Origin: Nocardioides sp. GY 10113
GTDB taxonomy: Bacteria > Actinomycetota > Actinomycetes > Propionibacteriales > Nocardioidaceae
Assembly (NCBI RefSeq): GCF_004919105.1
Contig: NZ_STGK01000004.1
Location: 124,001 to 188,000 of the forward strand
Reading direction: 5' to 3'
DNA: 64,000 nt
Shown: in pieces, positions 46,299 to 54,037 of the stretch
Position numbering within the stretch: position 1 is the stretch's first letter
How the letters are laid out: every line of letters begins with the position of its first letter
Translations under genes and position numbers: made by a program
Notes under the pieces: model-generated
What the model was told of the DNA's origin: nothing
What the model saw: only the letters and a program-made list of their open reading frames with translations
Database searches by the model: none

Positions 46299-47577
46299 GT
46301 TCAGCGCCGCCGTCTACCAGAACGAGTTCCTGCCGGACGGCGGCACCGACGTCAACGCGATCGTGACCGTCACCTGCTCCGGTGCCGGCACGGCGGGCCA
46401 GTCGGGCAGCGGTGACGCGGGGGAGATCATCATCGTCGACACCTCCGGCTCGATGGGGCCGGCGACGATGGCCGCGGCCAAGGACGCCGCGCAGGCCGCG
46501 CTGGCCGAGATCGTCGACGGCACCTGGTTCGCCGTGATCGCCGGCGCGGACCGGGCGATGCTGGCCTACCCGCCGGTGACCTCGGGGCCGGGGCTGATCC
46601 GGATGGACGCCCGCACCCGTGCCGAGGCCTCGGCCGCGATCAGCCGATTCGTGGGCAGCGGCGGCACCGCGATCAGCACGTGGCTGGAGCTGGCCGGCCA
46701 GCTGTTCGCCTCCGTCCCGCAGGTCGCCCAGCGGCACGCGCTGCTGCTCACCGACGGGGAGAACCGGGAGCGCCAGGGCCGGCTGGACGAGGCGATCCGT
46801 CGCGCGACCGGCTACTTCCAGTGCGACTGCCGCGGTGTCGGGACCGACTGGCAGGTCGCCGAGATCCGCCGGATCGCCCAGGCCCTCCTCGGCACGGTCG
46901 ACATCATCCCCGGGCCCGACCAGATGCGCGCGGCGTTCCAGCAGATCATGCGCGCCTCGATGGCCCGCGGCGTCGCCGACGCCAAGCTGCGGGTGTGGGC
47001 CCCCCAGGGCGCCCAGATCCTCTTCGTCCGCCAGGTCGCGCCCACCTTGGAGGACCTCACCTCCCGCCGCGTCCCGGTGAACCCGCTGACCGGTGACTAC
47101 CCGACCGGCGCCTGGTCGGACGAGTCGCGCGACTACCACGTGGCGGTCCGGGTCGCGGCCAAGGCGCTGGGCCAGGAGCAGCTCGCCGCCCGCGTCCAGC
47201 TGGCGCTCGGCGACGAGGTGGTCGCCCAAGGCCTGGTCAAGGCCAAGTGGTCGAACAACTCCGCGCTGACCGCGCAGATCGACCAGCAGGTCGCCCACTA
47301 CACCGGGCAGACCGAGCTCGCGCAGGCGATCCAGGAGGGCCTGGCCGCCAAGGCCGCCGGCGACGAGGCGACCGCGACCACGAAGCTCGGCCGGGCCGTG
47401 CAGCTGGCCGCCGAGACCGGCAACGAGGAGGCCACCACCAAGCTCCGCAAGGTGGTCGACATCGACAGCGAGGTCGACGGCACCGTCCGGCTCAAGCGGG
47501 TGGTGGAGAAGGCCGACGAGATGGCACTGGACACCGCGTCCACCAAGACCACCCGGATCCGCAAGGACCCCGCATGA
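46291..47577 (+). CDS. VWA domain protein
   Basis: This 428-residue cytoplasmic protein carries a von Willebrand A domain (about residues 45-215). Its MIDAS metal site is DTSGSM (50-55), with GGTAIS and LLTDGEN supplying the other ligands. Beta-rich and helical segments follow (LRVWAPQGAQILFVRQVAPTLEDLTSR). VWA proteins often partner with AAA ATPases, as in the same operon here, acting as substrate adaptors. ATG 46291 overlaps the phosphatase stop; the stop overlaps the FHA gene by four bases. Confidence 0.9.
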   Translation: MAEFSAAVYQNEFLPDGGTDVNAIVTVTCSGAGTAGQSGSGDAGEIIIVDTSGSMGPATMAAAKDAAQAALAEIVDGTWFAVIAGADRAMLAYPPVTSGPGLIRMDARTRAEASAAISRFVGSGGTAISTWLELAGQLFASVPQVAQRHALLLTDGENRERQGRLDEAIRRATGYFQCDCRGVGTDWQVAEIRRIAQALLGTVDIIPGPDQMRAAFQQIMRASMARGVADAKLRVWAPQGAQILFVRQVAPTLEDLTSRRVPVNPLTGDYPTGAWSDESRDYHVAVRVAAKALGQEQLAARVQLALGDEVVAQGLVKAKWSNNSALTAQIDQQVAHYTGQTELAQAIQEGLAAKAAGDEATATTKLGRAVQLAAETGNEEATTKLRKVVDIDSEVDGTVRLKRVVEKADEMALDTASTKTTRIRKDPA

Positions 47578-48389
47578 GCTTCACCTGCCCCTCCGGGCAC
47601 ACCTCGGACGCCGACGACTACTGCGACGTCTGCGGGCTGCCCATCGACGCCGCCCAGCCGGCCGCGCCGCAGCCGGCCGCGCCGGTCGCTCCGTCCGGGC
47701 CGGTTGTCCCGACCCCGCCGGTCGAGCCGGCCCCGGACGACGCGGCCGCCACCACCTGCCCCAACTGCTCGGCGGCCAACCCGCCCAACGCGCTGTTCTG
47801 CGAGGCGTGCGGCTACGACTTCACGACCGGCACGATGCCGCGGCCGGTGAGCTCGCTGGACCTGCCGGTCCCCGCTTCGCCGGCCCCGCCGGACGCGCCG
47901 GCGCCGTCCGCCCCGTCCGCACCGGTGCCGGCCGCGCCGGACCAGTCGGTGCCCGTCGTACCGGAGTCGGTGGCGCCCGCGCTGGAGGAGCCGTGGGTGG
48001 CCGAGATCTGGATCGACCCGGACTGGTACGCCGCGCAGGACAGCGCCGACCCGCTGCCCTCGGCCGGGGTGCCCGAGGTGGCGCGCCTGGCGACGATGTC
48101 GGTGCTGGTGGGACGCACCTCGCGCAGCCGCGGCATCCACCCCGACCTGGACCTGGTCAGCGACACCGGGATCAGCCGGCGGCACTGCCAGCTGACCACC
48201 GACGGCACCCGGTGGTGGGTCGAGGACCTCGGCTCCTCCAACGGCACCTACGTCGGCAGCTCGGTGGCCGGGTTGCCGCGGCAGCCGCTCGCACCGGGGG
48301 AGCGTCGCGAGGTCGCCGCGGGTGAGCGGATCTACCTCGGGGCCTGGACCCGGATCGTGATCCGCCGCGCGCAGCCCGGCGAGCTCTGA
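47574..48389 (+). CDS. FHA domain protein with N-terminal zinc ribbons
   Basis: This 271-residue protein has two N-terminal zinc ribbons (CPSGHTSDADDYCDVCG at 5-21; CPNCSAAN...CEACG at 62-80), a long Pro/Ala linker and a C-terminal FHA domain (about 172-265) with VLVGRTSRSR, GISRRHCQL and VEDLGSSNGTYVG, the phosphothreonine-reading motifs. It lacks the ETTS-type N-terminal phosphosite of GarA/OdhI, so it is a different reader. As the last gene of the operon it probably recognises PknG targets or the kinase. Confidence 0.92.
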   Translation: MSFTCPSGHTSDADDYCDVCGLPIDAAQPAAPQPAAPVAPSGPVVPTPPVEPAPDDAAATTCPNCSAANPPNALFCEACGYDFTTGTMPRPVSSLDLPVPASPAPPDAPAPSAPSAPVPAAPDQSVPVVPESVAPALEEPWVAEIWIDPDWYAAQDSADPLPSAGVPEVARLATMSVLVGRTSRSRGIHPDLDLVSDTGISRRHCQLTTDGTRWWVEDLGSSNGTYVGSSVAGLPRQPLAPGERREVAAGERIYLGAWTRIVIRRAQPGEL

Positions 48390-48390
48390 C

Positions 48391-48530
48391 GCCGAGTTGG
48401 GCCTTGTGGCGTGCCGAGTTGGGCCTTGTGGCGCGCTGAGTTGGGCCTTGTGGCGCGCTGAGTTGGGCCTTGTGGTTACGGTCGGCGACCACAAACCCCA
48501 AGTGGGCCGACCACAAACCCCAAGTCGGCG
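48391..48530. repeat. 22-bp repeat array between convergent genes
   Basis: Four direct copies start at 48391, 48413, 48435 and 48457 (unit begins GCCGAGTTGGGCCTTGTG). Two reverse-oriented, diverged copies start at 48487 and 48509. Each arm begins near the stop of its own gene (FHA on plus, methyltransferase on minus). The + RNA of one arm can pair with the other, so it may act as a bidirectional terminator. There are no spacers, so it is not CRISPR. Confidence 0.8.
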
Positions 48531-48541
48531 AGGTGGGAGCC

Positions 48542-49111
48542 TCAGCGGCGGGTGGCCAGCACCAGCGACGCGTCGGGGGCGACCATCAGCTCCACGGCGG
48601 TGAACCGCTCGTCGGTCAGCCACTGCTCGCGCAGGATGTCCACGCGCCCGTCGGCGACCGGGGGCCACATCTGGGAGGGCACGAAGTCGTCGAGGACGAC
48701 GACGCCGCCGGGCTCGACGAGGTCGGCCAGTCGGTCCACGCCGACCGACTCCGGGTCGCCGGCGTCGAGGAAGAGCAGCGCGTAGGGCCCCTTGTCCATC
48801 AGGGTCGACCAGTCGGCGGTGAGCACGTCGACCAGCGGGTCGTCGGCGAAGATCTCGGCCGCGGCCGATGCCAGCCGCGGGTCCAGCTCGGCGGTGAGGA
48901 TGCTCGCGTTGGTGCCCCGCACGCCGGAGCGCAGCCACGCGGTGCCGACGCCGCAGCCGGTGCCGAACTCGGCCATGATCCCGGAGCGGGTGGCGGCCAG
49001 TGCGGCCAGCAGGCGGCCGGTCTCGTTGCGGCAGAAGGAGACGTAGCCGGCCCGGCGGCAGACGTCGAACGCCCGGCGTACCACGTCGGGGAGGTCGGGG
49101 TTCGCGCTCAT
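48542..49111 (-). CDS. Class I SAM-dependent O-methyltransferase-like protein
   Basis: This 189-residue protein has the SAM-binding motif I in MAEFGTGCGVGTAWL (near residue 47), an acidic LTAELDPRLAS following strand 2 and LLFLDAGDPESVG with GGVVVLDDFVP later, the layout of catechol-type O-methyltransferases. The length is short. The substrate is unknown. The start ATG 49111 is followed by a clean domain. It converges on the FHA gene across the repeat array. Confidence 0.8.
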   Translation of the reverse strand: MSANPDLPDVVRRAFDVCRRAGYVSFCRNETGRLLAALAATRSGIMAEFGTGCGVGTAWLRSGVRGTNASILTAELDPRLASAAAEIFADDPLVDVLTADWSTLMDKGPYALLFLDAGDPESVGVDRLADLVEPGGVVVLDDFVPSQMWPPVADGRVDILREQWLTDERFTAVELMVAPDASLVLATRR

Positions 49112-49210
49112 GCCTGGCAGTCTTCCACCGAGGGGGCCGCCTGCGTGGGACGGTCGTCTCACGATGCGATCAACCGGTGGGATCGGCGCCCGTGCGGTGT
49201 CGCGCCGTCG

Positions 49211-49216
49211 TAGGGT
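49211..49216 (+). promoter_or_regulatory. -10 box for the leuB leader transcript
   Basis: TAGGGT lies nine bases before the leader-peptide ATG. No good -35 is visible. Confidence 0.45.
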
Positions 49217-49225
49217 GCTCTCACC

Positions 49226-49270
49226 ATGCGGAGCGCCCTTCTCGTAATTGTGCGCCGCGGCGGGGCCTGA
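49226..49270 (+). CDS. leuB leader peptide
   Basis: This 14-residue open frame encodes MRSALLVIVRRGGA, with LLVIV in the middle: five consecutive branched-chain codons. It would make ribosomes sense Leu, Val and Ile charging. It is followed by mutually exclusive stems rather than an obvious T-run terminator. It resembles the leader peptides predicted upstream of leuA in actinobacteria; here the first large gene downstream is leuB. Confidence 0.7.
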   Translation: MRSALLVIVRRGGA

Positions 49271-49319
49271 GAGAGGCCACCTCGCCGCGGTGGCACGCGG
49301 TGCGCGTTTCAACCCCGCT

Positions 49320-49484
49320 GGGCTTCTCACCACCTCGATCGAAGCCCCGGGGTCACCCTCCGTATCGGGTGATCGGCCGGACACCGTCCGCGCGATCCGC
49401 ACCCCGTTCGAGACCGATCCGTCGGTCGCCCTCGTGAGATCCACGAGATGACCCACCCGCCGCAGCGGGTGGCCCCGGGGCTTC
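49320..49484 (+). promoter_or_regulatory. Alternative RNA stems in the leuB leader
   Basis: GGGCTTC (49320-49326) can pair with GAAGCCC (49341-49347), or the latter region as GAAGCCCCGGGG (49341-49352) with CCCCGGGGCTTC (49473-49484). The two are mutually exclusive and the 12-bp long-range pairing is perfect. A CCACCCGC-CGCA-GCGGGTGG hairpin lies just before the distal arm (49453-49472 approximately). Confidence 0.5.
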
Positions 49485-49530
49485 CACCACGAAGCGTCAT
49501 CCACGAGCGATCCCACGAAGAGGAAGAACG

Positions 49531-49716
49531 ATGTACGACATGTACCCCGACTGGTCCGGCACGGAGTGGGGCCCGGCCAAGCACGACCCGCAGCACCCGT
49601 TCCGCCACGACCACACCGACGGCCCCGCCGGGCGCGACGCCCTGCAGGCGGCGTTCGGCGGCGGCGCCGCGCTTGCCCTGCGAGACGGTGACGCCCTGCG
49701 TCCCGACGACAACTAA
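49531..49716 (+). CDS. Small protein of unknown function upstream of leuB
   Basis: This 61-residue frame has a good ribosome site (GAAGAGGAAG) and strong G/C in third positions, so it appears genuine. The protein is rich in His, Asp and Gly ([17 protein letters not shown]). No family is recognised. ATG 49540 is a possible start. It lies on the leuB leader RNA, eleven bases before leuB. Confidence 0.6.
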   Translation: MYDMYPDWSGTEWGPAKHDPQHPFRHDHTDGPAGRDALQAAFGGGAALALRDGDALRPDDN

Positions 49717-49727
49717 CGTCTGCGCCC

Positions 49728-50834
49728 ATGAACGACTCCTCCGCTGCTGCGGCCCCCAGCCCCGTCGCCACCGGTCAGGTCGCCCTCGGCGTCATCCCCG
49801 GAGACGGGATCGGCAAGGAGGTGACCGCCGAGGCGCTGAAGGTGCTCGAGGTGGCCGCCCCGGCCGACCTGAAGTTCGCGCAGACCAGCTACGACCTCGG
49901 CGCGGAGCGCTACCTGCGCACCGGCGAGGTGCTGCCCGACAGCGTGCTCGAGGAGATCCGCGGCCAGGACGCGCTGCTGCTCGGCGCCGTCGGCGGCAAG
50001 CCGAACGACCCGAACCTGCCCCCGGGCATCCTCGAGCGCGGCCTGCTGCTCAAGCTCCGCTTCGAGCTCGACCACTACGTCAACCTGCGCCCCTCCCGCC
50101 TCTACCCGGGCTCGGTCTCGCCGCTCTCGGCCGACGTGCTCGGCAAGGGCGACATCGACTTCGTGGTGGTCCGCGAGGGCACCGAGGGCCCCTACACCGG
50201 CAACGGCGGCGCCCTGCGCGTCGGCACCCCGGCCGAGGTCGCCACCGAGGTCTCGGTCAACACCGCCTTCGGCGTGGAGCGCGTGGTCCGTGACGCCTTC
50301 GCCCGCGCCCAGCGCCGCCCGCGCAAGAAGCTGACCCTGGTCCACAAGACCAACGTGCTGGTCAACGCGGGCTCCGTGTGGTGGCGGATCTTCCAGGAGG
50401 TGGCCGCGGAGTACCCCGACGTGACCACCGACTACTGCCACATCGACGCGGTGATGATCTTCCTGACCACCGACCCGCAGCGCTTCGACGTGATCGTCAC
50501 CGACAACCTCTTCGGCGACATCATCACCGACCTCGCGGCCGCGATCAGCGGCGGCATCGGCCTGGCCGCCTCCGGCAACGTCAACCCCGACCGCACCGCG
50601 CCCTCGATGTTCGAGCCCGTGCACGGCTCCGCCCCCGACATCGCCGGCCAGCAGATCGCGGACCCGACCGCCGCGATCCTCTCCGGCGCCCTGCTGCTCG
50701 ACCACCTCGGCCACCCGGCCGCGGCGGCACGGATCGAGGAGGCGGTCCTGGCCGACCTCGAGGCCCGCGAGCCCGGCCAGCGGCGTCGTACGCCGGAGGT
50801 GGGCGACGCGATCGCCGCGCGAGTAGCGGGCTGA
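49728..50834 (+). CDS. leuB: 3-Isopropylmalate dehydrogenase
   Basis: LeuB oxidatively decarboxylates 3-isopropylmalate to 2-ketoisocaproate in leucine synthesis. The 368-residue protein shows the family motifs [67 protein letters not shown], the substrate-binding [34 protein letters not shown] and [14 protein letters not shown]. The length is normal. It is preceded by a leader peptide with Leu/Val/Ile codons and followed by a palindrome. Confidence 0.97.
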   Translation: MNDSSAAAAPSPVATGQVALGVIPGDGIGKEVTAEALKVLEVAAPADLKFAQTSYDLGAERYLRTGEVLPDSVLEEIRGQDALLLGAVGGKPNDPNLPPGILERGLLLKLRFELDHYVNLRPSRLYPGSVSPLSADVLGKGDIDFVVVREGTEGPYTGNGGALRVGTPAEVATEVSVNTAFGVERVVRDAFARAQRRPRKKLTLVHKTNVLVNAGSVWWRIFQEVAAEYPDVTTDYCHIDAVMIFLTTDPQRFDVIVTDNLFGDIITDLAAAISGGIGLAASGNVNPDRTAPSMFEPVHGSAPDIAGQQIADPTAAILSGALLLDHLGHPAAAARIEEAVLADLEAREPGQRRRTPEVGDAIAARVAG

Positions 50835-50844
50835 GGTAGTCCCA

Positions 50845-50870
50845 GGAATCCCCGGTCGACCGGGGATTCC
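50845..50870 (+). terminator. Palindrome after leuB
   Basis: A 26-base sequence that is its own reverse complement (half site GGAATCCCCGGTC) lies eleven bases after the leuB stop. Without a loop it can form a short-loop hairpin; no T-run follows. Terminator function is likely from position. Confidence 0.6.
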
Positions 50871-50902
50871 CGCCCCGTCTCGCTCCGGCCATTTCACAGG
50901 AC

Positions 50903-50908
50903 TAGATT
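50903..50908 (+). promoter_or_regulatory. -10 box for ilvE
   Basis: TAGATT lies seven bases before ATG 50916. If transcription begins there, the message is leaderless and translation starts at 50916 rather than at ATG 50910. Confidence 0.5.
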
Positions 50909-50909
50909 C

Positions 50910-51995
50910 ATGACCATGCAGATCACCACCACCCTCGCCGAGAACCCCACGGACGACGCGACCCTCGCGGAGATCCTCGCCAACCCGGGGTTCGGCACCC
51001 ACTTCGCCGACCACATGCTCACCGTGGAGTGGACGCCGGAGCAGGGGTGGCACGACGCGCGGATCACGCCGTACGGGCCGATCACGCTCGACCCGGCCGC
51101 GGCCGTCCTGCACTACGCGCAGGAGACCTTCGAGGGGATGAAGGCCTACCGGCACGAGGACGACTCGGTGTGGCTGTTCCGACCCGAGGCCAACGCCGAG
51201 CGGATGGCCCGCTCCAGCCACCGGCTGGCGCTGCCCGTGCTGGAGACCGAGGACTTCCTCCAGGCCGTCGAGGAGCTGGTGAAGGTCGACCAGCGCTGGG
51301 TGCCCAGCAACGCCGAGGGCGGCGAGAAGAGCCTCTACATCCGGCCGTTCATGTTCGCCTCGGAGACGTTCCTCGGGGTGCGTCCCGCGCAGCACGTCAC
51401 GTTCATGGTGATCACCAGCCCGGCCGGCGCCTACTTCAAGGGCGGCGTCAAGCCGGTCACGCTGTGGCTGACGGAGGAGTACACCCGGGCCGGCCGCGGC
51501 GGCATGGGCGCGGCGAAGACCGGCGGCAACTACGCCAGCTCGCTGGTCGCGCAGCAGGAGGCCTACGCCCACGGCTGCGACCAGGTGGTCTTCCTCGACG
51601 CCCAGGAGGGCAAGTACGTCGAGGAGCTCGGCGGCATGAACATGTACTTCGTCTACGACGACGGCTCCATCGTCACCCCCGAGACCGGCACGATCCTGGA
51701 GGGCATCACCCGCGCCTCGATCATCGAGCTCGCCGGCAAGATGGGCCACCAGGTGACCGAGCGGCGGTTCAGCATCGACGAGTGGCGCGAGGGCGTCACC
51801 TCGGGCCGGATCACCGAGGTCTTCGCCTGCGGCACCGCCGCCGTGGTCACCCCGGTCGGCGCGCTGCGGACCGCGGAGGGCGACGTCCCCGCACCGGCGA
51901 GCACCGACCTGACCATGCGGATCCGCGAGGAGCTGGTCGGCGTCCAGTTCGGCCGCACGCCGGACACCTTCGGCTGGATGCGCCGCCTCACCTGA
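50910..51995 (+). CDS. ilvE: Branched-chain amino acid aminotransferase
   Basis: IlvE is the PLP enzyme that interconverts 2-keto acids and Val, Leu or Ile using glutamate. The 361-residue fold-type IV protein has the motifs QETFEGMKAYRHEDDSVWLFRPEANAERM, the PLP lysine in AAKTGGNYASSLVAQQEAYAHGCDQVVFLD, EELGGMNMYFV and EVFACGTAAVVTPVG. The likely leaderless start is ATG 50916, two codons in. It is separated from leuB by a palindrome and has its own promoter. Confidence 0.97.
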   Translation: MTMQITTTLAENPTDDATLAEILANPGFGTHFADHMLTVEWTPEQGWHDARITPYGPITLDPAAAVLHYAQETFEGMKAYRHEDDSVWLFRPEANAERMARSSHRLALPVLETEDFLQAVEELVKVDQRWVPSNAEGGEKSLYIRPFMFASETFLGVRPAQHVTFMVITSPAGAYFKGGVKPVTLWLTEEYTRAGRGGMGAAKTGGNYASSLVAQQEAYAHGCDQVVFLDAQEGKYVEELGGMNMYFVYDDGSIVTPETGTILEGITRASIIELAGKMGHQVTERRFSIDEWREGVTSGRITEVFACGTAAVVTPVGALRTAEGDVPAPASTDLTMRIREELVGVQFGRTPDTFGWMRRLT

Positions 51996-52058
51996 CGGAC
52001 CCGGCCGGGACACGGCCGGCACGGTGCCCGCGTGAGCGTGCGGCGGGTCGGCGCTGGG

Positions 52059-52064
52059 TAATCT
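52059..52064 (+). promoter_or_regulatory. Leaderless -10 box for the Ser/Thr kinase gene
   Basis: TAATCT ends six bases before the GTG start at 52071, with no ribosome site. Confidence 0.5.
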
Positions 52065-52070
52065 CTTGCT

Positions 52071-53786
52071 GTGACCAGCCCGCCCCGCCCCGCCGCACCG
52101 ACCCAGGTCGGCGACTACACGCTCCTCACCCCGCTGGGCGAGGGCGGCATGGGCATCGTGCACCTGGCGCGCGGCAGCGACGGGCGCCGGGTGGCGCTGA
52201 AGGTGCTGCGGCCCCACGTGGTCGGCGACCACGAGGCGCGGGCCCGGCTGGCCCGCGAGGTCAGCTCCCTGGCCCGGGTACGCAGCGACTGGGTGGCCGA
52301 GATCCTGGCCGCCGACCCCTGGGGCGAGGTGCCCTACGTGGTCACCCGGTACGTCCCGGGGCTCTCCCTGCACGACCACGTGCTGGAGGAGGGCCCGGTC
52401 AGCGGGCGCGACCTGTACTGGCTGGCGGGCTGCCTGGCCGAGGGCATCGCCGCGGTGCACGCCGCCGGCGTGCTGCACCGCGACGTGAAGCCGGCCAACG
52501 TGCTGATGGAGGGGCGCACGCCGATCCTCATCGACTTCGGGCTGGCCCGGGTGGCCGACGACCCGCGGCTGACCCACACGGGCTGGCTGATGGGGACGCC
52601 GGGCTACCTCGCCCCGGAGATCCTGTACGGCGACGACGCGACCGCCGCCGCCGACGTCCACGCCTGGGCGGCGACCGTCGCCTACGCCGCGCTCGGCCGA
52701 GCCCCGTACGGTCGCGGACCCGCGATGGCGATCCTGGACCGGGTCCGTCGCGGCGAGCACGACCTGGCCGGGATCGAGCGCCCGATGGCTGACGTGCTGG
52801 CCGCCGCGCTCTCCCCGGAGCCGCTGGAGCGTCCCCTGCTCGACGAGCTGCTGGCCTGGCTGCGACCGCTGAGCACCCGCCCCGACGCGCCCGTGGCCGC
52901 GCCGCCGACCGGTGGCGTGCTCGGCACGTCGGGTGACGACTTCACCTACCCGCTGGCCGCCGTACCGCCGCCCGAGGACCGCGCGCGGTCGATGCCGGGT
53001 CCGGCCCCGGTCGAGCCGACGTGGGGTGCGACGCCCACGGTCGCCGAGTACGGCGAGCCGGTCCCCGCGCCCGCCGTACCGCCCGCGCCGGCCCCGCACA
53101 CCCGGGCGTTCGAGGCCCCGCCGCCCGTCGACTGGACCCCCGAGCAGGCCGGTGCGCTCGACCAGCTCGAGCAGCAGTGGGACGCCGACTACCTCGAGCC
53201 GACCTTCGCCCCGGCACCACCGGTGCCGTTCGGCGAGCGCTTCCGGCGCGGTGTCGGGGTGTGCGCCGGTGGACTCGTCGTCGGCGCCGGCTTCGCCGCC
53301 GCCCCCTGGGTCACCCTCCTCGCCGTCGCCGCCACGGTCTGGCTGCTGCGCGCCGGCTCCCTGGCCAGCTCCGCGGTCGCCGATCGCCGCGCGCTGCGCG
53401 GCCGGCGCTGGTACGACGGCCTGCGCTGGGCCTTCTCCAGCCCCTGGCACCTGCTCCGCGCCACCACCGGAACGCTGATCCTCACGGTGTGGAGCGCCGG
53501 TCTGGCGCTGGCCACGGGGCTGCTCTGCTACGCCGCCGCGCTCGACCTGCCGACCTCGCTGCTGCTCAGCGGCGCGACGCTGGGCGTCGCCCTGTGGTCG
53601 GGGCCCGCATCGCTGCGGTTCCGGGCGCCGGTCGGGCGGATGCTCTACCCGATCACCCGCTCCTGGTTCGGCACGGCCGCGCTCGCCGCCGGCTGCGTGG
53701 TGATTGCCGTCGTGCTGATGGTGCTCGCGGCCGGGCAGGGGATCTCCTGGTCGCCCGCCGGCGAGGGCCCGTTCGGCATCGGCTGA
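52071..53786 (+). CDS. Serine/threonine protein kinase, membrane-anchored
   Basis: This 571-residue kinase has a complete Hanks-type domain (residues 15-275): GEGGMGIV glycine loop, Lys44 in VALKVL, HRDVKPAN with Asp138, DFG at 155-157 and GTPGYLAPE. A Pro/Ala-rich linker (about 280-395) follows, then four hydrophobic segments near the C-terminus (VCAGGLVVGAGFAAAPWVTLLAVAA and later). There are no PASTA repeats. The membrane region suggests sensing an envelope signal. It is monocistronic, between ilvE and the cimA leader; no link to BCAA synthesis is shown. Confidence 0.92.
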   Translation: MTSPPRPAAPTQVGDYTLLTPLGEGGMGIVHLARGSDGRRVALKVLRPHVVGDHEARARLAREVSSLARVRSDWVAEILAADPWGEVPYVVTRYVPGLSLHDHVLEEGPVSGRDLYWLAGCLAEGIAAVHAAGVLHRDVKPANVLMEGRTPILIDFGLARVADDPRLTHTGWLMGTPGYLAPEILYGDDATAAADVHAWAATVAYAALGRAPYGRGPAMAILDRVRRGEHDLAGIERPMADVLAAALSPEPLERPLLDELLAWLRPLSTRPDAPVAAPPTGGVLGTSGDDFTYPLAAVPPPEDRARSMPGPAPVEPTWGATPTVAEYGEPVPAPAVPPAPAPHTRAFEAPPPVDWTPEQAGALDQLEQQWDADYLEPTFAPAPPVPFGERFRRGVGVCAGGLVVGAGFAAAPWVTLLAVAATVWLLRAGSLASSAVADRRALRGRRWYDGLRWAFSSPWHLLRATTGTLILTVWSAGLALATGLLCYAAALDLPTSLLLSGATLGVALWSGPASLRFRAPVGRMLYPITRSWFGTAALAAGCVVIAVVLMVLAAGQGISWSPAGEGPFGIG

Positions 53787-53865
53787 CCCGCCGCCGGTCG
53801 GAGAGCGGGGCACCCGAGGAGTGCCCGGATGGTGACGCCGCGCACGCGCGGCGCGCTCGCCATGG

Positions 53866-53871
53866 CAGACT
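53866..53871 (+). promoter_or_regulatory. -10-like box for the cimA leader transcript
   Basis: CAGACT ends six bases before GTG 53878. It deviates from TANNNT at its first position, so confidence is modest. Confidence 0.35.
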
Positions 53872-53877
53872 GGCGGC

Positions 53878-53916
53878 GTGCTGATGACGACGCGCACCGC
53901 GCTGATCATTACCTAG
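53878..53916 (+). CDS. cimA leader peptide
   Basis: This open frame encodes VLMTTRTALIIT (or from ATG 53884, MTTRTALIIT), with Leu-Ile-Ile-Thr at the end. Ile, and its precursor Thr, are the regulated amino acids of the pathway served by the downstream citramalate synthase. It is followed by a long stem and then a T-run terminator, so attenuation is likely. It has no ribosome site, fitting a leaderless start at GTG. Confidence 0.7.
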   Translation: MLMTTRTALIIT

Positions 53917-53950
53917 CGCGTCGATGCCGGGTCCGCCCGGGTCGACGCGC
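53916..53950 (+). promoter_or_regulatory. Pause/antiterminator stem of the cimA leader
   Basis: GCGCGTCGA (53916-53924) pairs with TCGACGCGC (53942-53950), with CCGGG/CCCGG (53927-53931, 53936-53940) inside. It begins at the leader-peptide stop codon, the expected place for a pause hairpin. Confidence 0.6.
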
Positions 53951-53951
53951 C

Positions 53952-53976
53952 ACCTCTCGTGCCCCGGGAGGTTTTT
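53952..53976 (+). terminator. cimA attenuator (intrinsic terminator)
   Basis: ACCTC and GAGGT pair, extended by two weaker pairs, followed by five T residues (53972-53976). A second T-run follows at 53981-53984. It precedes cimA by about 60 bases. Confidence 0.75.
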
Positions 53977-54037
53977 CTCGTTTTGCGCCACGTGCGCACC
54001 GCATCACCGGCCCCAGAACGCCACGAAAGAGACAACG

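Larger units (their letters stand above)
49112..49530 (+). other. Leader region of leuB
   Basis: This 419-base gap contains a -10 TAGGGT (49211-49216), a BCAA-rich leader peptide (49226-49270) and strong inverted repeats (49320-49484), and ends with the ribosome site of a small gene before leuB. Upstream of 49211 I see nothing beyond the promoter region of the divergent methyltransferase. Confidence 0.6.

Noticed and set aside
48391..48530. CRISPR array
   Set aside because: The 22-bp units are back to back with no spacers, they switch orientation, and no cas gene is present.
48542..49771. A 409-residue methyltransferase starting far upstream
   Set aside because: Residues upstream of ATG 49111 cover the leuB leader peptide and its promoter on the other strand and show no domain.
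49713..53909. A 1398-codon open frame on the minus strand
   Set aside because: It lies opposite leuB, ilvE and the kinase, all with strong family motifs. Long antisense frames are expected at this GC content, and its translation is low-complexity.
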